From NCBI GenBank assembly GCA_012961925.1, contig DTYK01000250.1, forward strand, positions 1 through 10,055: a DNA stretch of 10,055 nucleotides, in the 5' to 3' direction. Below the pieces are notes generated by a model. It did not search any database and was not told the DNA's origin. It saw only the letters and a program-made list of their open reading frames with translations. Each line of letters starts with the position of its first letter. Positions within the stretch are counted from its first letter, which is position 1. Of the stretch, positions 1 through 7,268 are shown piece by piece. This DNA is from Candidatus Latescibacterota bacterium. Lineage in GTDB: Bacteria > Latescibacterota > MVCY01 > DTYK01. The position numbers were made by a program, and so were the translations under genes.

Positions 1-1
1 C

Positions 2-1453
2 CTTGAAGATGGCCAGGTGATGGAGATTCTTGTGGAACGCCCCGAACATGAGAGGATGGTTGGAAACATCTATAAAGGGGTTGTCAGGTCGGTTATGCCC
101 GGGATGCAGGCAGCCTTCGTGGATATAGGGTCGCAGAAAAACGCCTTTCTGCATGTCTCCGATGTCGCGGATGTTGCCGTCGATTATGAACTGGAGGAGG
201 AGGGGGAGCGGAAACGTCCGGCGATCCAGGACCTGCTCCACAAGGGGCAGGAGGTGCTCATCCAGATCACAAAGGAGCCGATTGACACCAAAGGTCCAAG
301 GGCTACAGCGGAGATAGCCCTTCCAGGGAGATTTCTGGTCCTCCTCCCGAACGATAACCGGATCGGAGTATCAAGGAAGATCAAGGACTGGTCGGAGAAA
401 GATAGGCTCAGACGGGTAGCCCGTGAGGTCAAGCCTGAAAATTTTGGCGTCATCGTCAGGACCGTGGCCAAGGGCAAAGGAAAGGATGAGTTTGAAAGCG
501 ACATTAAGAACCTGCTTAAGACATGGAGGAGAATAGAGAAAAAAGGGCAGAGAGTAAAAGCACCGGCTTTGATCCACAGAGAGATGGGAATGACCTTCAG
601 CTTGATAAGGGATCTGTTCACTGATGAAGTGGACCGGGTAGTGATCGACTCCAAGAAAGAGTGCAAACAGATCCTCTCCTATCTGAAATCGGTGGCACCC
701 CATCTCTGTTCCAGGGTAGAACTTTACGCGGAGAAGACCCCTATCTTCGATGCCTTTCAGATAGAGGGAGAGATAGACAAGGCCTGGGATAGAAAGGTGT
801 GGTTGAAAAAAGGTGCCTATCTCACCATAGACCATACGGAGGCCCTCGTTGCGATTGATGTCAACAGTGGTAAATATGCCGGCAAATTGACTCAGGGGAA
901 GACGGCTCTGGCCATCAATATCGAAGCCGCCAGGGAGATAGCGAGACAACTGAGGCTGCGTGATATCGGGGGCATCATAGTAATAGACTTCATAGACATG
1001 TCCCAGGCTGCCGACAGGAGGAAGGTCTGGGAGGAGTTAGTAGGGGCACTGAAACGGGACCGATCTAAGACCAGCGTCCTCCCCATCAGCGATCTGGGCC
1101 TTTTGGAGATGACACGGCAGAGGGTGAAGCCCAGTCTGCTCTACACCTTCAGTGAACCTTGCCCCTTGTGCAACGGGGTGGGAAGGGTTCAGGGCCGGGA
1201 TACCACGGTCACCAAGATCGAGAGGTGGCTGAAACGGTCACAGGCCACATCTGGAGAGCGTAAGCTGATCCTGCGAGCTCATCCATTGGTTGCTGAATAT
1301 CTGCTCGAAAACAAGGAGGCGAGGTTCAAAATGCTCAAGAAATCGACTAAGACAAGGATCCAGTTGGAGCCGGATCCGGATCTTCCAATAGAGGCTTACC
1401 GCTTCCTTTCATGGGAAGGTGATGTTGATATTACAGACAAATTTGAAGCTTAA
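2..1453 (+). CDS. rng: Ribonuclease G/E family endoribonuclease, RNase G type (5' truncated by window edge)
   Basis: This is an RNase E/G family endoribonuclease, a single-strand-specific, Mg-dependent enzyme that acts in rRNA and mRNA processing and turnover in the cytoplasm. The reading frame is open to the left edge: codons from position 2 read LEDGQV before MEILVERPE, as inside the family N-terminus. The GTG/ATG at 17-22 is therefore not the real start, and about 20 residues are missing. Counting the codon at 17 as residue 1, an S1-like RNA-binding segment spans about 15-110 (VGNIYKGVV, AAFVDIG, AFLHVSDV). The catalytic DNase I-like part has the two metal-binding aspartates of the family, D281 in AIDVNSGK and D324 in VIDFIDM. 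The Zn-link cysteines C382 and C385 follow in CPLCNGVG. There is no long C-terminal degradosome scaffold, so RNase G fits better than full RNase E. The stop lies 13 nt before rplU, so cotranscription is likely. Confidence 0.95.
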   Translation, partial: LEDGQVMEILVERPEHERMVGNIYKGVVRSVMPGMQAAFVDIGSQKNAFLHVSDVADVAVDYELEEEGERKRPAIQDLLHKGQEVLIQITKEPIDTKGPRATAEIALPGRFLVLLPNDNRIGVSRKIKDWSEKDRLRRVAREVKPENFGVIVRTVAKGKGKDEFESDIKNLLKTWRRIEKKGQRVKAPALIHREMGMTFSLIRDLFTDEVDRVVIDSKKECKQILSYLKSVAPHLCSRVELYAEKTPIFDAFQIEGEIDKAWDRKVWLKKGAYLTIDHTEALVAIDVNSGKYAGKLTQGKTALAINIEAAREIARQLRLRDIGGIIVIDFIDMSQAADRRKVWEELVGALKRDRSKTSVLPISDLGLLEMTRQRVKPSLLYTFSEPCPLCNGVGRVQGRDTTVTKIERWLKRSQATSGERKLILRAHPLVAEYLLENKEARFKMLKKSTKTRIQLEPDPDLPIEAYRFLSWEGDVDITDKFEA

Positions 1454-1466
1454 AAAAGGAGTGTCG

Positions 1467-1805
1467 ATGTACGCGATAGTACAGGTTGCAGGCTTCCAGT
1501 ACAAGGTTCAGAAAGGCGACAAACTACTGGTGCCAAAGCTGGACGCCGAGGTCGGAGAGAAACTGGAATTCCAGGATGTCCTCTTTATCTCCGAGGGCGG
1601 TCGGACCTCCGTCGGCGATCCGATTGTCCCTAACGCAAAGATAAAGGCTAAGGTGCTCGCCCATACGAAGGGCGACAAGATAACTGTATTTAAGATGAAA
1701 CGAAGGAAGAATTACCGGAGGAAGACGGGACACCGGCAGGATTTCACCCAGATCCTCATCGAAGACATAAAAGCGAGGGCAGAAAGAACCAGGAAGACCA
1801 AATAG
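1467..1805 (+). CDS. rplU: 50S ribosomal protein L21
   Basis: This is large-subunit ribosomal protein bL21, which binds 23S rRNA in the assembling 50S subunit. The start is ATG 1467, giving MYAIVQVAGFQYKVQKGD, which matches the family N-terminus (MYAVI..GGKQYRV). It is preceded by AAGGAG at 1456-1461 with a 5-nt spacer. A longer frame reaching back to 1419 overlaps the end of rng and adds nothing family-like. The 112-residue product is slightly longer than the usual ~103 because of a basic C-terminal tail (KARAERTRKTK). The conserved core FKMKRRKNYRRKTGHRQ, about residues 74-90, is the RNA-binding signature of L21. It sits between rng and rpmA in a tight run, an order common in Proteobacteria and Desulfobacterota. 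Confidence 0.97.
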   Translation: MYAIVQVAGFQYKVQKGDKLLVPKLDAEVGEKLEFQDVLFISEGGRTSVGDPIVPNAKIKAKVLAHTKGDKITVFKMKRRKNYRRKTGHRQDFTQILIEDIKARAERTRKTK

Positions 1806-1821
1806 AGGAGGTGAAGAAGTC

Positions 1822-2079
1822 ATGGCTCACAAGAAAGGAGTTGGAAGCTCCAGGAACGGCAGGGAGAGTCATGCCAAGCGGTTGGGGGTGAAGAGGTTCG
1901 CTGGACAGTTCGTAACCGCAGGTACCATCCTTGTCCGACAGAGGGGTACCAGGATCTATCCTGGATATAATGTGGGCAGGGGAGGCGATGACACCCTCTA
2001 TGCCCGGGCAACAGGCAGGGTAGTTTACGAAAAGTCCGGGAGGAAGACCAGGGTCAGCGTCCATGATGCTGGGATATAG
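1822..2079 (+). CDS. rpmA: 50S ribosomal protein L27
   Basis: This is ribosomal protein bL27, whose N-terminal tail reaches towards the peptidyl-transferase centre. The 85-residue product begins MAHKKGVGSSRNGR and contains AKRLGVKRF and RQRGTRIYPG, all hallmark L27 stretches, and its length equals that of E. coli L27. The N-terminus is the mature form found in most Gram-negatives, without the cleavable extension known from Firmicutes. A near-perfect Shine-Dalgarno, AGGAGGTG at 1806-1813, lies 8 nt before the ATG, and only 16 nt separate it from rplU. The 97 nt after the stop (2080-2176) hold no convincing terminator or promoter. The next gene is not obgE, the usual follower, but a DJ-1/PfpI protein. 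Confidence 0.98.
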   Translation: MAHKKGVGSSRNGRESHAKRLGVKRFAGQFVTAGTILVRQRGTRIYPGYNVGRGGDDTLYARATGRVVYEKSGRKTRVSVHDAGI

Positions 2080-2176
2080 TCATAGATGCTGTAGACTGTT
2101 GTTGGGAAGTGAACTCTAAGAGGGAAATTCTTTTGGAGCCCCTGCTGATCTGTGGTAAAAGATAAAGGGGGTAAAA

Positions 2177-2701
2177 ATGGCCAAACTGGCTGGGAAAAAG
2201 GTGGTCATGATCATCGCCGAGAAGAACTTTCGCGATGAGGAGCTGTTGAGACCAAAAGAGATACTGGAAGGTGAAGGCGCAGAGGTGAAAGTCGCATCAA
2301 CCTCCCCTAAAACGGCCACCGGGATGCTTGGGGCAAAGGTGGAGCCTGATATGTTAGTCAACCGTCTGGAAGTGAAGGACTATGATGCGGTCATTTTTGT
2401 AGGTGGATCAGGATCCAGCCAGTACTGGAATGACCCTGCAGCCCATCGTATAGCTCGGGAAGCGGTTGAAGGCAATAAATTATTATGTGCCATATGCATA
2501 GCCCCTGTCACCCTGGCCAACGCCGGGTTGCTGGCGGGGAAAAGGGCTACGGTGTTTTCCTCCGAAACGGGTAAGCTCAGGTCAAAAGGAGTATTGTATA
2601 CGGGAAGGTCTGTGGAGACGGACGGCAACATCATTACCGCTGAGGGACCGCAGGCAGCGGAGGAATTCGGCCGGGCCATAGCAGAGGCCCTTTGCAGGTG
2701 A
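2177..2701 (+). CDS. DJ-1/PfpI (ThiJ) family protein
   Basis: This is a 174-residue, single-domain DJ-1/PfpI superfamily protein, probably cytoplasmic. The N-terminal strand KKVVMIIAE is followed by NFRDEELLRP, where E22 aligns with DJ-1 Glu18 (four residues before a shared proline). VIFVGGSGS (about 72-80) is the conserved glycine turn. The nucleophile elbow AICIAP holds C107. The residue after this cysteine is isoleucine, not the histidine of PfpI-type peptidases (CHG). This makes protease activity unlikely and leaves deglycase/glyoxalase-like, chaperone or redox-sensing roles possible. The ending TAEGPQAAEEFGRAIAEAL is also typical of the family. A Shine-Dalgarno-like AAAGGGGG at 2164-2171 supports ATG 2177. 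The exact activity cannot be read from sequence, and linkage to the adaptor gene downstream may be incidental. Confidence 0.9.
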   Translation: MAKLAGKKVVMIIAEKNFRDEELLRPKEILEGEGAEVKVASTSPKTATGMLGAKVEPDMLVNRLEVKDYDAVIFVGGSGSSQYWNDPAAHRIAREAVEGNKLLCAICIAPVTLANAGLLAGKRATVFSSETGKLRSKGVLYTGRSVETDGNIITAEGPQAAEEFGRAIAEALCR

Positions 2702-2724
2702 ATGTACGTTCTCCTTTTTAAAGG

Positions 2725-2750
2725 CACGGTAAAAGCCGTACTCTACCGTG
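2725..2750 (+). repeat. Inverted repeat upstream of the RND adaptor gene
   Basis: CACGGTA (2725-2731) and TACCGTG (2744-2750) form a perfect 7-bp inverted repeat around a 12-nt centre. It lies between the DJ-1/PfpI stop and the adaptor start at 2786. No T tract follows, so it is not a classical terminator. It could be a regulator-binding site, as often found ahead of efflux genes, or a leader hairpin. A 7-bp match can arise by chance. Confidence 0.3.
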
Positions 2751-2765
2751 ACGCAATGATCGATA

Positions 2766-2777
2766 AGGAGGGAGGAG
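2766..2777 (+). promoter_or_regulatory. Ribosome binding site fixing the adaptor start
   Basis: The purine run AGGAGGGAGGAG, 8 nt before ATG 2786, is a strong Shine-Dalgarno. It decides the start of the adaptor gene against the in-frame ATGs at 2702 and 2756, which have no such site and would bury the lipoprotein signal. Confidence 0.7.
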
Positions 2778-2785
2778 TGGTACGG

Positions 2786-3895
2786 ATGGGGAAGGGCACA
2801 TGTGCTATGTTCATCTTCGTAAGCCTTCTCGGCATTGTTGGCTGTAAGAGCAGTAAGGAGGGGAGCGAGGTTGAAAGTTCGGGTTCCACCTTTGTGAAGG
2901 TTACACAGGTTAAGAGAGGGGAGATACGTACGCTTGTCCCTTTAACAGGTAGTATTAATCCCTGGAGAAAGGTCAACATTGTCCCGGACATTGCTGGAAG
3001 GGTCGAGCGCATCTTTGTCGAAGAGGGGGATAGGGTGAAGGAAGGCCAGGTCCTGGCAAAGCTGGATACCAGATCGGCAGAGTTACGGCTCCAACAGGCC
3101 CAGGCCGCTCTTGATGTCGCTCAGGCCGGTTTTAATAGTGCATCTAAGGACTGGGAAAGGGCACAAACGTTGCGCGAAAGATCTGCCATTTCTCCTCAAC
3201 AGTTCGAAAAGGTTCAGCTCTCCTATGAGTCAGCAAAGGCCCAGTTGCAACAGGCCAGGGTCAATCTTAAACTGGCAGAACACCAGCTTGAGCTTGCCGT
3301 GTTGAAAGCCCCCTTCGCAGGAATAGTCACGGGAAAGCACATCAATGAGGGTGAGATGATTAATCCGATGATGGCAGGAATGGGGCCGACGCCAGCCGTA
3401 CTTACCCTCATGGACCTGTCAAAGGTCAAAATACAGGTTGAGATCTCCGAAAAGGAGATGACGAGGATTGATGTAGGGGATATCACACAGGTTATGGTTG
3501 ATACTCATCCGGGGAAGGTCTTCACCGGCACGGTTTCAAATATAAGCCCTGTCGCAGACCCGGTGAGTAGAACCTTCAAGGTCGAGATAATAGTTCCTAA
3601 CAATGACCTGGGATTGAGGGCCGGGATGTATGCCCGGGTTAACATAGTGACCGAGGAGCATAAAGATGTGCTTCTGGTTCCTGCCAAAAGCATCCTTCAG
3701 CGGGATGGTGTGGACGTGGTCTTTCTGGCGGAAGGCGATGAAGCCAGGATGAGATATGTGGAGACCGGATTGAGCAACGGAGAGGTCACAGAGATCATTG
3801 CTGGAGTCAAGGAAGGGGATGAGGTGATATTCGAGGGGAACTATGGACTCCATGACGGGGCAAGAATAGAGGTGAGCCCCTCAGCAGCGCTCTGA
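2786..3895 (+). CDS. RND efflux periplasmic adaptor subunit (HlyD/membrane fusion protein family), predicted lipoprotein
   Basis: This is a periplasmic adaptor that would link an inner-membrane RND pump to an outer-membrane TolC-type channel. Starting at ATG 2786 the product has 369 residues. It opens with a short basic start, a hydrophobic stretch and lipobox IVGC, so Cys20 is the predicted lipidated residue, as in AcrA/MexA. The first half of the lipoyl (barrel-sandwich) domain lies near 71-94 (GRVERIFVEEGDRVKEGQVL). A heptad-rich alpha-helical hairpin spans about 96-172, and the second lipoyl half begins at APFAGIV (175). The beta-barrel is near 213-292 with SPVADPVSRTFKVE, and a membrane-proximal C-terminal domain begins at VPAKSILQ. 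A frame extended to 2702 abuts the upstream stop but lacks a ribosome site. The cognate pump is most likely the RND gene at 4131, although a structured gap lies between. Substrate is unknown; the fold alone cannot separate drug from metal or lipid export. Confidence 0.92.
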   Translation: MGKGTCAMFIFVSLLGIVGCKSSKEGSEVESSGSTFVKVTQVKRGEIRTLVPLTGSINPWRKVNIVPDIAGRVERIFVEEGDRVKEGQVLAKLDTRSAELRLQQAQAALDVAQAGFNSASKDWERAQTLRERSAISPQQFEKVQLSYESAKAQLQQARVNLKLAEHQLELAVLKAPFAGIVTGKHINEGEMINPMMAGMGPTPAVLTLMDLSKVKIQVEISEKEMTRIDVGDITQVMVDTHPGKVFTGTVSNISPVADPVSRTFKVEIIVPNNDLGLRAGMYARVNIVTEEHKDVLLVPAKSILQRDGVDVVFLAEGDEARMRYVETGLSNGEVTEIIAGVKEGDEVIFEGNYGLHDGARIEVSPSAAL

Positions 3896-3995
3896 AGCCC
3901 CTCTGGTGTATCTCTTAATTTTTAACTCAGATTCGGAAACACCGAGCGAACACTTTTTGATTATCCTTATGAAGACGGTGAGGATGCATTTAAGT

Positions 3996-4039
3996 CCCCT
4001 CCTGCAGGGTTAGAACCTGCAGGAGGGGCCGACGTTTTT
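3996..4039 (+). terminator. Strong hairpin with short T tract between adaptor and RND pump; possible terminator or attenuator
   Basis: CCCCTCCTGCAGG (3996-4008) pairs perfectly with CCTGCAGGAGGGG (4016-4028), giving a 13-bp G+C-rich stem with a 7-nt loop. Five T residues follow at 4035-4039 after a 6-nt spacer, which is further than in an ideal intrinsic terminator. Each arm also contains the self-complementary octamer CCTGCAGG. The hairpin lies in the 235-nt gap (3896-4130), which has no recognisable gene. It may end or attenuate transcription from the adaptor gene, protect an mRNA end, or be a dispersed repeat. Confidence 0.55.
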
Positions 4040-4130
4040 CAGCGCTCAATTTTCCGGATCCAGGTTTAACAGCCTTGTTCTGAGGCATAATCGAAGAAAG
4101 CTTTCTCTTTAAGTGACTTGGAAGGGAACC

Positions 4131-7100
4131 ATGAATCTACCGGAGTTTTCCGTAAACAGAAAGGTGACGGTCACGATGCTCATCTCCATCGTGGTCGTCC
4201 TGGGTAGCATCGCCTTAAGCCGGCTGGGACTTGATCTGCTGCCGGAGATGGATTACCCCGTTGTCTCTGTGTTGACCCAGTACCCTGGAGTAGCACCGGA
4301 GGATATCGAGGAGTTGATCACAAGGCCGATAGAGGAGGTGGCCAGCACGGTTAACCGGGTCAGGTCCGTCAACTCCTTTTCCCAGGAGGGGGTTTCGGTG
4401 GTCATGGTTGAATTTGAATGGGGTACAAACCTCGACTTTGCCTCCCAGGATATCCGTAATGGAATAGGATTGATCCGTGACCTGCTACCCGGAGATATCA
4501 CCGAACCCCTCGTGGTCAAGTTCAACCTGTCCATGATGCCAGTGATGTTCTACGGTGTCACCTCAGAACATATGAACACCCTGCAACTACGCAAACTCCT
4601 GAAAGACGTGGTGAAGGGACGTCTGGAACGCCTTGATGGCGTGGCCTCAGTAGCGCTGATGGGAGGGCTTGAACGTGAGGTCAGGGTGAAGATTGATAAA
4701 GCACGGCTTCAGGCAAGAGGTCTCTCTCTGCAACAGGTCGTCAGCATTCTGAGATCGGAAAATCTCAACCTCCCAGCAGGACATATAACCAGCGGATATA
4801 CCGAGTTCCTGGTGAGGTCTATCGGAGAATACGAAGATGCAAAACAGATCGCAAACACAGTACTTGCCGTTAACAGAGATGGCGTGCCCACCTACCTGAA
4901 GGATATTGCAGATGTTGTCGATTCCCATAAGGAAAGCCGCAGCTTTGGGAGGATAGAGAAGAAGGACTCCGTGTTGCTCATGGTCGGTAAACAATCTGGA
5001 ACGAATACCCTCAAGGTTGCAAAAAAGGTGAAAAAGGAGCTTGCAAGGATAAAGAGGATACTTCCTCCACATGTTCAATTTCATCTCATCTTCGATCAGT
5101 CGGATATAATAGGCCGGGTGACCAGCAGGACTGCTAATAATGCTGTAGTAGGCGGTATTCTGGCCGTTTTAATGATACTCTTCTTTCTAAAGAGCTGGCG
5201 CCCGACGCTCACCATCGCCCTTGCTATCCCTCTTTCCATAATGGCTACGTTCATCGCCGTTTACGCGGTTGGTTATACTCTGAACCTGATGACCCTTGGG
5301 GGGCTCGCCCTTGGCGTTGGGATGCTTGTTGATAACGCTGTAGTAGTTATTGAAAACATATTTCGCCATTTGGAAGAGGGCAAAGACAGGAAGACTGCTG
5401 CCAAGATCGGGGCATCTGAAGTTAGTACGGCAATTACTGCCGCCACCCTCACCACGGTGGTGGTCTTTCTGCCCACGGTATTCGCCAGTGGTGTGGCAGG
5501 CAAGTTGTCCAGAGGGTTAGCGCTTACAGTCTCTTTTGCCCTTTTCGGTTCTCTCTTCGTCGCTCTGACGCTTGTTCCGATGATCGCATCAATCCTGTTG
5601 AAAAAAAGGACGGGCGGCGAATACCGAAGAAGCTTCGGCGTGATGCAGTTTGAAGGGATTAAAAATCGTTACGGGAGGCTTCTGGCGTGGGCTCTTTCTC
5701 ACAGGAAGACAGTTTTGGGAACGGCTGCGGGGGCTTTTTTGATCACCATGGCTCTGATAGTGATCGGGGTTGTGGGGACAGAGTTTATGCCCTCTCACGA
5801 TGTCGATTTCATATCGATGAAGGTTGATATGCCAGTAGGCACCTCACTGGAGGAGACGGACAGGGTCGTCGGTGAGATCGAGGAGATTATGATGAGGGAG
5901 TCAGGCGTCAAAGTTGTGGGGGCCTGGGGTGGGCTGAGCGAGGCCACAAGGATGGACGTGGCCTTTGGGACAGCCGGTTCCGGTGTGAACGAAGCAGAGA
6001 TCATGGCAACCCTTTATAATAAAAAGGATCGGAATCGATCATCTGCTCAAATAGTAGAGGATATAAGGAGGAAGATCCCCAGCATCCAGGGTGCTAAGTT
6101 TGAGTTTACCGATGTCAGTAAACAGATGATGGGCGGCGGATTAGCAGCTCCTGTTGAGGTGAAGATATACGGTAAAGACCTGGCAAAGCTGAGAGAGATC
6201 TCTGAGAGTGTAGTACGACGGATCCAGGGGATAAAAGGACTTCGTGACATAGATGCCACTTTGAGAGAAGGTAAGCCGGAGCTTAGAATAAGGATAGACA
6301 GGGACAGGGCAGGTAGATACGGTTTGACGGTCGGGGAGGTGGCATCAACAGTTCAGACTGCCATGCAAGGCCGGGTGGCCGGCCAACTCAGGAAGAAAGG
6401 GGATGAGATCGACATAAGGGTCGAGCTCAAAAGGGATGATCGATCCAGCCTCGAGGACCTTTATGATCTTCCCATGCTTTCACGCTCCGGCATCAAGATC
6501 CCCCTGAGACAGGTGGCGAAATTTGAATATGGTGTGGGTCCGGTCAAGATTGTGAGGGAGGATCAGACCAGAAGGGTCTCCGTACTTGCAAATGTCTCCG
6601 GAAGGGATCTTGGAAGTGTTATGGCCGATGTAAAGGCGGTATTGGGACCGCTGAAAAAGGGGTTGCCCCCAGGCTACTTTCTGGAGTATGGCGGTGAGTT
6701 CGAGAAGATGAGGGAAACTTTCCTCATCCTTGGGGAAGCGCTTGCCCTGGCCATCTTGTTAGTCTATATGGTGATGGCTGCACTATTTGAATCATTCTCC
6801 CATCCATTGGTGATAATGTTTACTATGCCCCTGGCCCTGATCGGAGTGGTTCTGATACTATTGGTGACAGGGAAGACCATATCCATGGTGTCCTTTATAG
6901 GAATGATAATACTTGCCGGGATCGTGGTGAACAACGGTATTGTCCTTATCGACTATGTGAACCAACTGCGCAGGCGAGGGATTGATAAACACCAGGCCCT
7001 TATCCAGGGGGCAATGACAAGGTTGCGCCCCATTCTGATAACTGCCGGAACCACCATCTTGGGGATGGTTCCAATGGCGTTTTCTACTTCTGAAGGATCC

Positions 7101-7268
7101 GAGATGCGTGGTCCGATGGCCCTCACCGTCATCGGCGGCCTGTTTGCGGCTACTCTGTTAACATTGGTGGTTGTCCCTGTACTTTATAGTGTCGTAGATC
7201 ATATCTCGTACCGCGTTGGCGAGAAGGCAAAGACATTGCTGTATGGGGAAGAGGAAGAGTCATGTTGA
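4131..7268 (+). CDS. Efflux RND transporter permease subunit (AcrB-like, HAE family)
   Basis: This is a proton-driven inner-membrane RND exporter of about 1045 residues, the normal size for the family (AcrB 1049). ATG 4131 follows GGAAGGG (4120-4126) and yields MNLPEFSVNRKVTV, a typical amphipathic lead into TM1. The frame opens six codons earlier at GTG 4113 without a ribosome site. Family motifs include LGLDLLPEMDYPVV after TM1, YPGVAPEDIEELIT, and FDQSD before TM2. In TM4 the motif is LGVGMLVDNAVVVIEN. The second half contains GTEFMPSHDVDF, EYGGEF, VNNGIVLIDYVNQLRRRG and RLRPILITAGTTILG. By motif alignment, AcrB D407 is kept (D401 here), D408 is Asn (N402) and K940 is Asn; the TM11 Arg is kept. 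Such replacements recur in RND branches outside AcrB. It probably works with the adaptor at 2786, and its last codons overlap mlaE. Substrate cannot be predicted. Confidence 0.95.
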   Translation: MNLPEFSVNRKVTVTMLISIVVVLGSIALSRLGLDLLPEMDYPVVSVLTQYPGVAPEDIEELITRPIEEVASTVNRVRSVNSFSQEGVSVVMVEFEWGTNLDFASQDIRNGIGLIRDLLPGDITEPLVVKFNLSMMPVMFYGVTSEHMNTLQLRKLLKDVVKGRLERLDGVASVALMGGLEREVRVKIDKARLQARGLSLQQVVSILRSENLNLPAGHITSGYTEFLVRSIGEYEDAKQIANTVLAVNRDGVPTYLKDIADVVDSHKESRSFGRIEKKDSVLLMVGKQSGTNTLKVAKKVKKELARIKRILPPHVQFHLIFDQSDIIGRVTSRTANNAVVGGILAVLMILFFLKSWRPTLTIALAIPLSIMATFIAVYAVGYTLNLMTLGGLALGVGMLVDNAVVVIENIFRHLEEGKDRKTAAKIGASEVSTAITAATLTTVVVFLPTVFASGVAGKLSRGLALTVSFALFGSLFVALTLVPMIASILLKKRTGGEYRRSFGVMQFEGIKNRYGRLLAWALSHRKTVLGTAAGAFLITMALIVIGVVGTEFMPSHDVDFISMKVDMPVGTSLEETDRVVGEIEEIMMRESGVKVVGAWGGLSEATRMDVAFGTAGSGVNEAEIMATLYNKKDRNRSSAQIVEDIRRKIPSIQGAKFEFTDVSKQMMGGGLAAPVEVKIYGKDLAKLREISESVVRRIQGIKGLRDIDATLREGKPELRIRIDRDRAGRYGLTVGEVASTVQTAMQGRVAGQLRKKGDEIDIRVELKRDDRSSLEDLYDLPMLSRSGIKIPLRQVAKFEYGVGPVKIVREDQTRRVSVLANVSGRDLGSVMADVKAVLGPLKKGLPPGYFLEYGGEFEKMRETFLILGEALALAILLVYMVMAALFESFSHPLVIMFTMPLALIGVVLILLVTGKTISMVSFIGMIILAGIVVNNGIVLIDYVNQLRRRGIDKHQALIQGAMTRLRPILITAGTTILGMVPMAFSTSEGSEMRGPMALTVIGGLFAATLLTLVVVPVLYSVVDHISYRVGEKAKTLLYGEEEESC

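Noticed and set aside
184..949. Long - strand open frames (160 and 192 residues) within the RNase G gene
   Set aside because: They lie opposite a strongly conserved coding sequence, have low-complexity Ser/Leu/Arg-rich translations with no family motifs, and overlap each other; they are reading-frame shadows.
1419..1466. Upstream start for L21 at 1419
   Set aside because: It overlaps the end of rng, adds residues absent from the family, and lacks a ribosome site; ATG 1467 has AAGGAG at a good spacing.
2065..2091. Short direct repeat GATGCTG at 2065-2071 and 2085-2091 spanning the rpmA stop
   Set aside because: Only 7 nt and partly coding; expected by chance.
2702..2785. ATG 2702 as the adaptor start, adjoining the DJ-1 stop
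   Set aside because: It has no Shine-Dalgarno and would place 28 residues before the lipoprotein signal peptide; ATG 2786 has a strong site and a clean lipobox.
4065..4091. Possible promoter with -10 CATAAT at 4086-4091 ahead of the RND pump
   Set aside because: No -35 of reasonable match lies at 16-18 nt; TTTAAC is too close and TTGTTC is only 5 nt away. Not strong enough to list.
5187..5503. - strand open frames inside the RND pump gene
   Set aside because: They mirror transmembrane-coding sequence of the pump and show no independent start signals or motifs.
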